Positions 62,977 through 64,000 of a DNA stretch of 64,000 nucleotides are shown here, piece by piece. This stretch comes from Solidesulfovibrio aerotolerans (GTDB lineage Bacteria > Desulfobacterota > Desulfovibrionia > Desulfovibrionales > Desulfovibrionaceae), in NCBI RefSeq assembly GCF_009856865.1, contig NZ_WVUD01000001.1, positions 186,001 to 250,000 on the forward strand, read 5' to 3'. The notes under the pieces are model-generated. The model searched no databases, was not told where the DNA came from, and saw only the letters and a list, made by a program, of their open reading frames with translations. Position numbers and translations under genes: made by a program. How positions within the stretch are numbered: position 1 is the first letter of the stretch; each line of letters starts with the position of its first letter.

Positions 62977-64000
62977 TTGGCTGCAATCGTTCTCTTATCC
63001 CCCACGCCGCCGGATTGTTCCGCCTTTGGGGTGCGCAGCCTGCAAGCCAGCCTCAAGGCCGCCGGCCACGACGTGCGCCTGATCCTTTTTCCGGGCAGCA
63101 TCGGCCTGTCCCAGGAAGACGGTTCCTTTGTCTACCGCTATCCCGAGGCTGTGGTGGAACAGACGCTGGCGCTGGCTGCCGGGGCGGATCTGATCGGCGT
63201 GTCGTTTTTCACCAACTACTTTGACCGGGCCGTGCAGTTGACGGCCGCCGTGCGCGAACGCCTCGGCATCCCGGTGGTCTGGGGTGGCGTCCACGCCACG
63301 GTGCGGCCGGTGGAAGCCCTGGAGCACGCCGATTTTGTCTGTCGCGGCGAAGGCGAGGCCGCCCTGGCCGCCCTGGCCGGGGCCATCGTCGCCGGTGCGC
63401 CGGTGGACGCCATCCCGGGCGTGTGGACCATGGGTGAGGACGGCCCCATCGACAACGGTCTGGCGCCCCTGGTGCCTGATCTGAACGCCTTGCCCTTTTT
63501 CGATTTTTCAGGTGTGAATCAGTACGCCCTGGCCCCGGAACTGGGCCGCATCGTGCCGCTGGACGCCGCCTTTCTGGCCCAGGCGTTGCCCAAACTGCCG
63601 TATTTTAACGGCAAGCTCCTGACGGCCTACCGCACCATGACCGACCGGGGCTGCCCCCACGCCTGTTCCTACTGCAACGTGCCCACCGTCAAGGCCCTTT
63701 TTCGCGGCAGCGGCGTGCCGTACTTTAGGCACCGCAGTGTCGAGCACGTCATGGCCGAATTGCGCGAGGTGACCGCCCGCTATCCGTTCATTGAAGCGGT
63801 GCAGCTTTTTGACGACACCTTTTTTTCCCGCCGCCTGGACTGGCTCAAAGACTTTGCCGTGGCCTATAAAAGAGACATTGGCCTGCCGCTGTACTGTCAG
63901 GCTTCGCCAACGACCCTGGCCGCCGACAAGCTCGACGTGCTGCTGGAGGCCGGGTTGTGTTATGTTGAAATGGGCATCCAGACCGGCAGCCCCAAAATGC
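62977..64000 (+). CDS. B12-binding radical SAM protein, 5' part
   Basis: An open frame runs off the window end; at least 341 residues are visible from a TTG at 62977. The N-terminal 130 residues look like a cobalamin-binding domain (SPTPPDCSAFGVRSLQASLK, DLIGVSFFTNYFDRAVQLT, VVWGGVHATVRPVEALEHAD). The radical SAM cluster motif is CPHACSYC near residue 228, followed by QLFDDTFFSRRLDWLK and EMGIQTGS. Such proteins are methylases or lipid/antibiotic modifiers; the substrate is unknown. The TTG start has a poor binding site and is tentative. Confidence 0.87.
   Translation, partial: MAAIVLLSPTPPDCSAFGVRSLQASLKAAGHDVRLILFPGSIGLSQEDGSFVYRYPEAVVEQTLALAAGADLIGVSFFTNYFDRAVQLTAAVRERLGIPVVWGGVHATVRPVEALEHADFVCRGEGEAALAALAGAIVAGAPVDAIPGVWTMGEDGPIDNGLAPLVPDLNALPFFDFSGVNQYALAPELGRIVPLDAAFLAQALPKLPYFNGKLLTAYRTMTDRGCPHACSYCNVPTVKALFRGSGVPYFRHRSVEHVMAELREVTARYPFIEAVQLFDDTFFSRRLDWLKDFAVAYKRDIGLPLYCQASPTTLAADKLDVLLEAGLCYVEMGIQTGSPKM

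Overview
The window looks like chromosomal DNA from a sulfate-reducing deltaproteobacterium of the Desulfovibrio group, probably the Desulfovibrio magneticus/fructosovorans (Solidesulfovibrio) branch. The reasons are a GC-rich composition with strong third-position bias, a complete hmc operon whose cytochrome has 16 haem sites, a periplasmic HydAB [FeFe] hydrogenase, a TunR-type tungstate regulator and a tungstate importer. The genus-level placement is inference; no 16S or tRNA gene was seen.

Layout. 1-4602 is the end of the spc/alpha ribosomal cluster (secY, map, rpmJ, rpsM, rpsK, rpsD, rpoA, rplQ), closed by an intrinsic terminator. 4644-7147 holds a LysR regulator and a convergent flagellin gene with a clear sigma-28 promoter. 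7080-10170 is a tungstate operon (tupA, tupB, tupC and a MobB-like GTPase carrying an Fe-S motif). 10370-21485 is mixed accessory content: sensor kinase, YgjV-like protein, TrmB regulator with GNAT enzyme, hexapeptide acyltransferase, CBS/HPP pair, glnK-amtB, a PqqD-like pair and purine nucleoside phosphorylase. 21596-23514 is motAB-pilZ. 23495-28450 is an acyl-CoA carboxylase set with a fused alpha-beta carboxyltransferase, followed by ssb.

29249-30105 is a small two-gene locus resembling a toxin-antitoxin module, with an ADP-ribosyltransferase-like second gene that carries an intrinsic terminator inside its own coding sequence. 30143-32981 is a Zn/Cd/Pb P-type ATPase divergent from its MerR regulator. 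32991-47614 is the hmc island. The transmembrane redox complex HmcABCDEF is flanked on the left by two receivers, a sensor kinase with periplasmic haem motifs and tunR, and on the right by a universal stress protein, a third paralogous receiver and a second kinase. 47733-51447 is a His-rich permease/DUF1980/SbmA-like ABC operon. 51719-53370 is hydBA. 53904-58200 and 62369-62974 encode PilZ, CheY, CheA-like and CheC-like signalling proteins. The window ends inside a B12-binding radical SAM gene.

The genes connect in three ways. Periplasmic hydrogen oxidation (HydAB) can feed electrons to HmcA and across the membrane through HmcB-F. Tungstate uptake and the MobB-like protein supply tungsto-pterin enzymes such as formate dehydrogenases. 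Motility and c-di-GMP or chemotaxis genes recur through the window.

The most unusual signals are the terminator embedded in the putative toxin gene, and a family of six structured repeats. The hairpins of that family covary between copies, and every copy sits at the 3' end of a gene in the same orientation as that gene.
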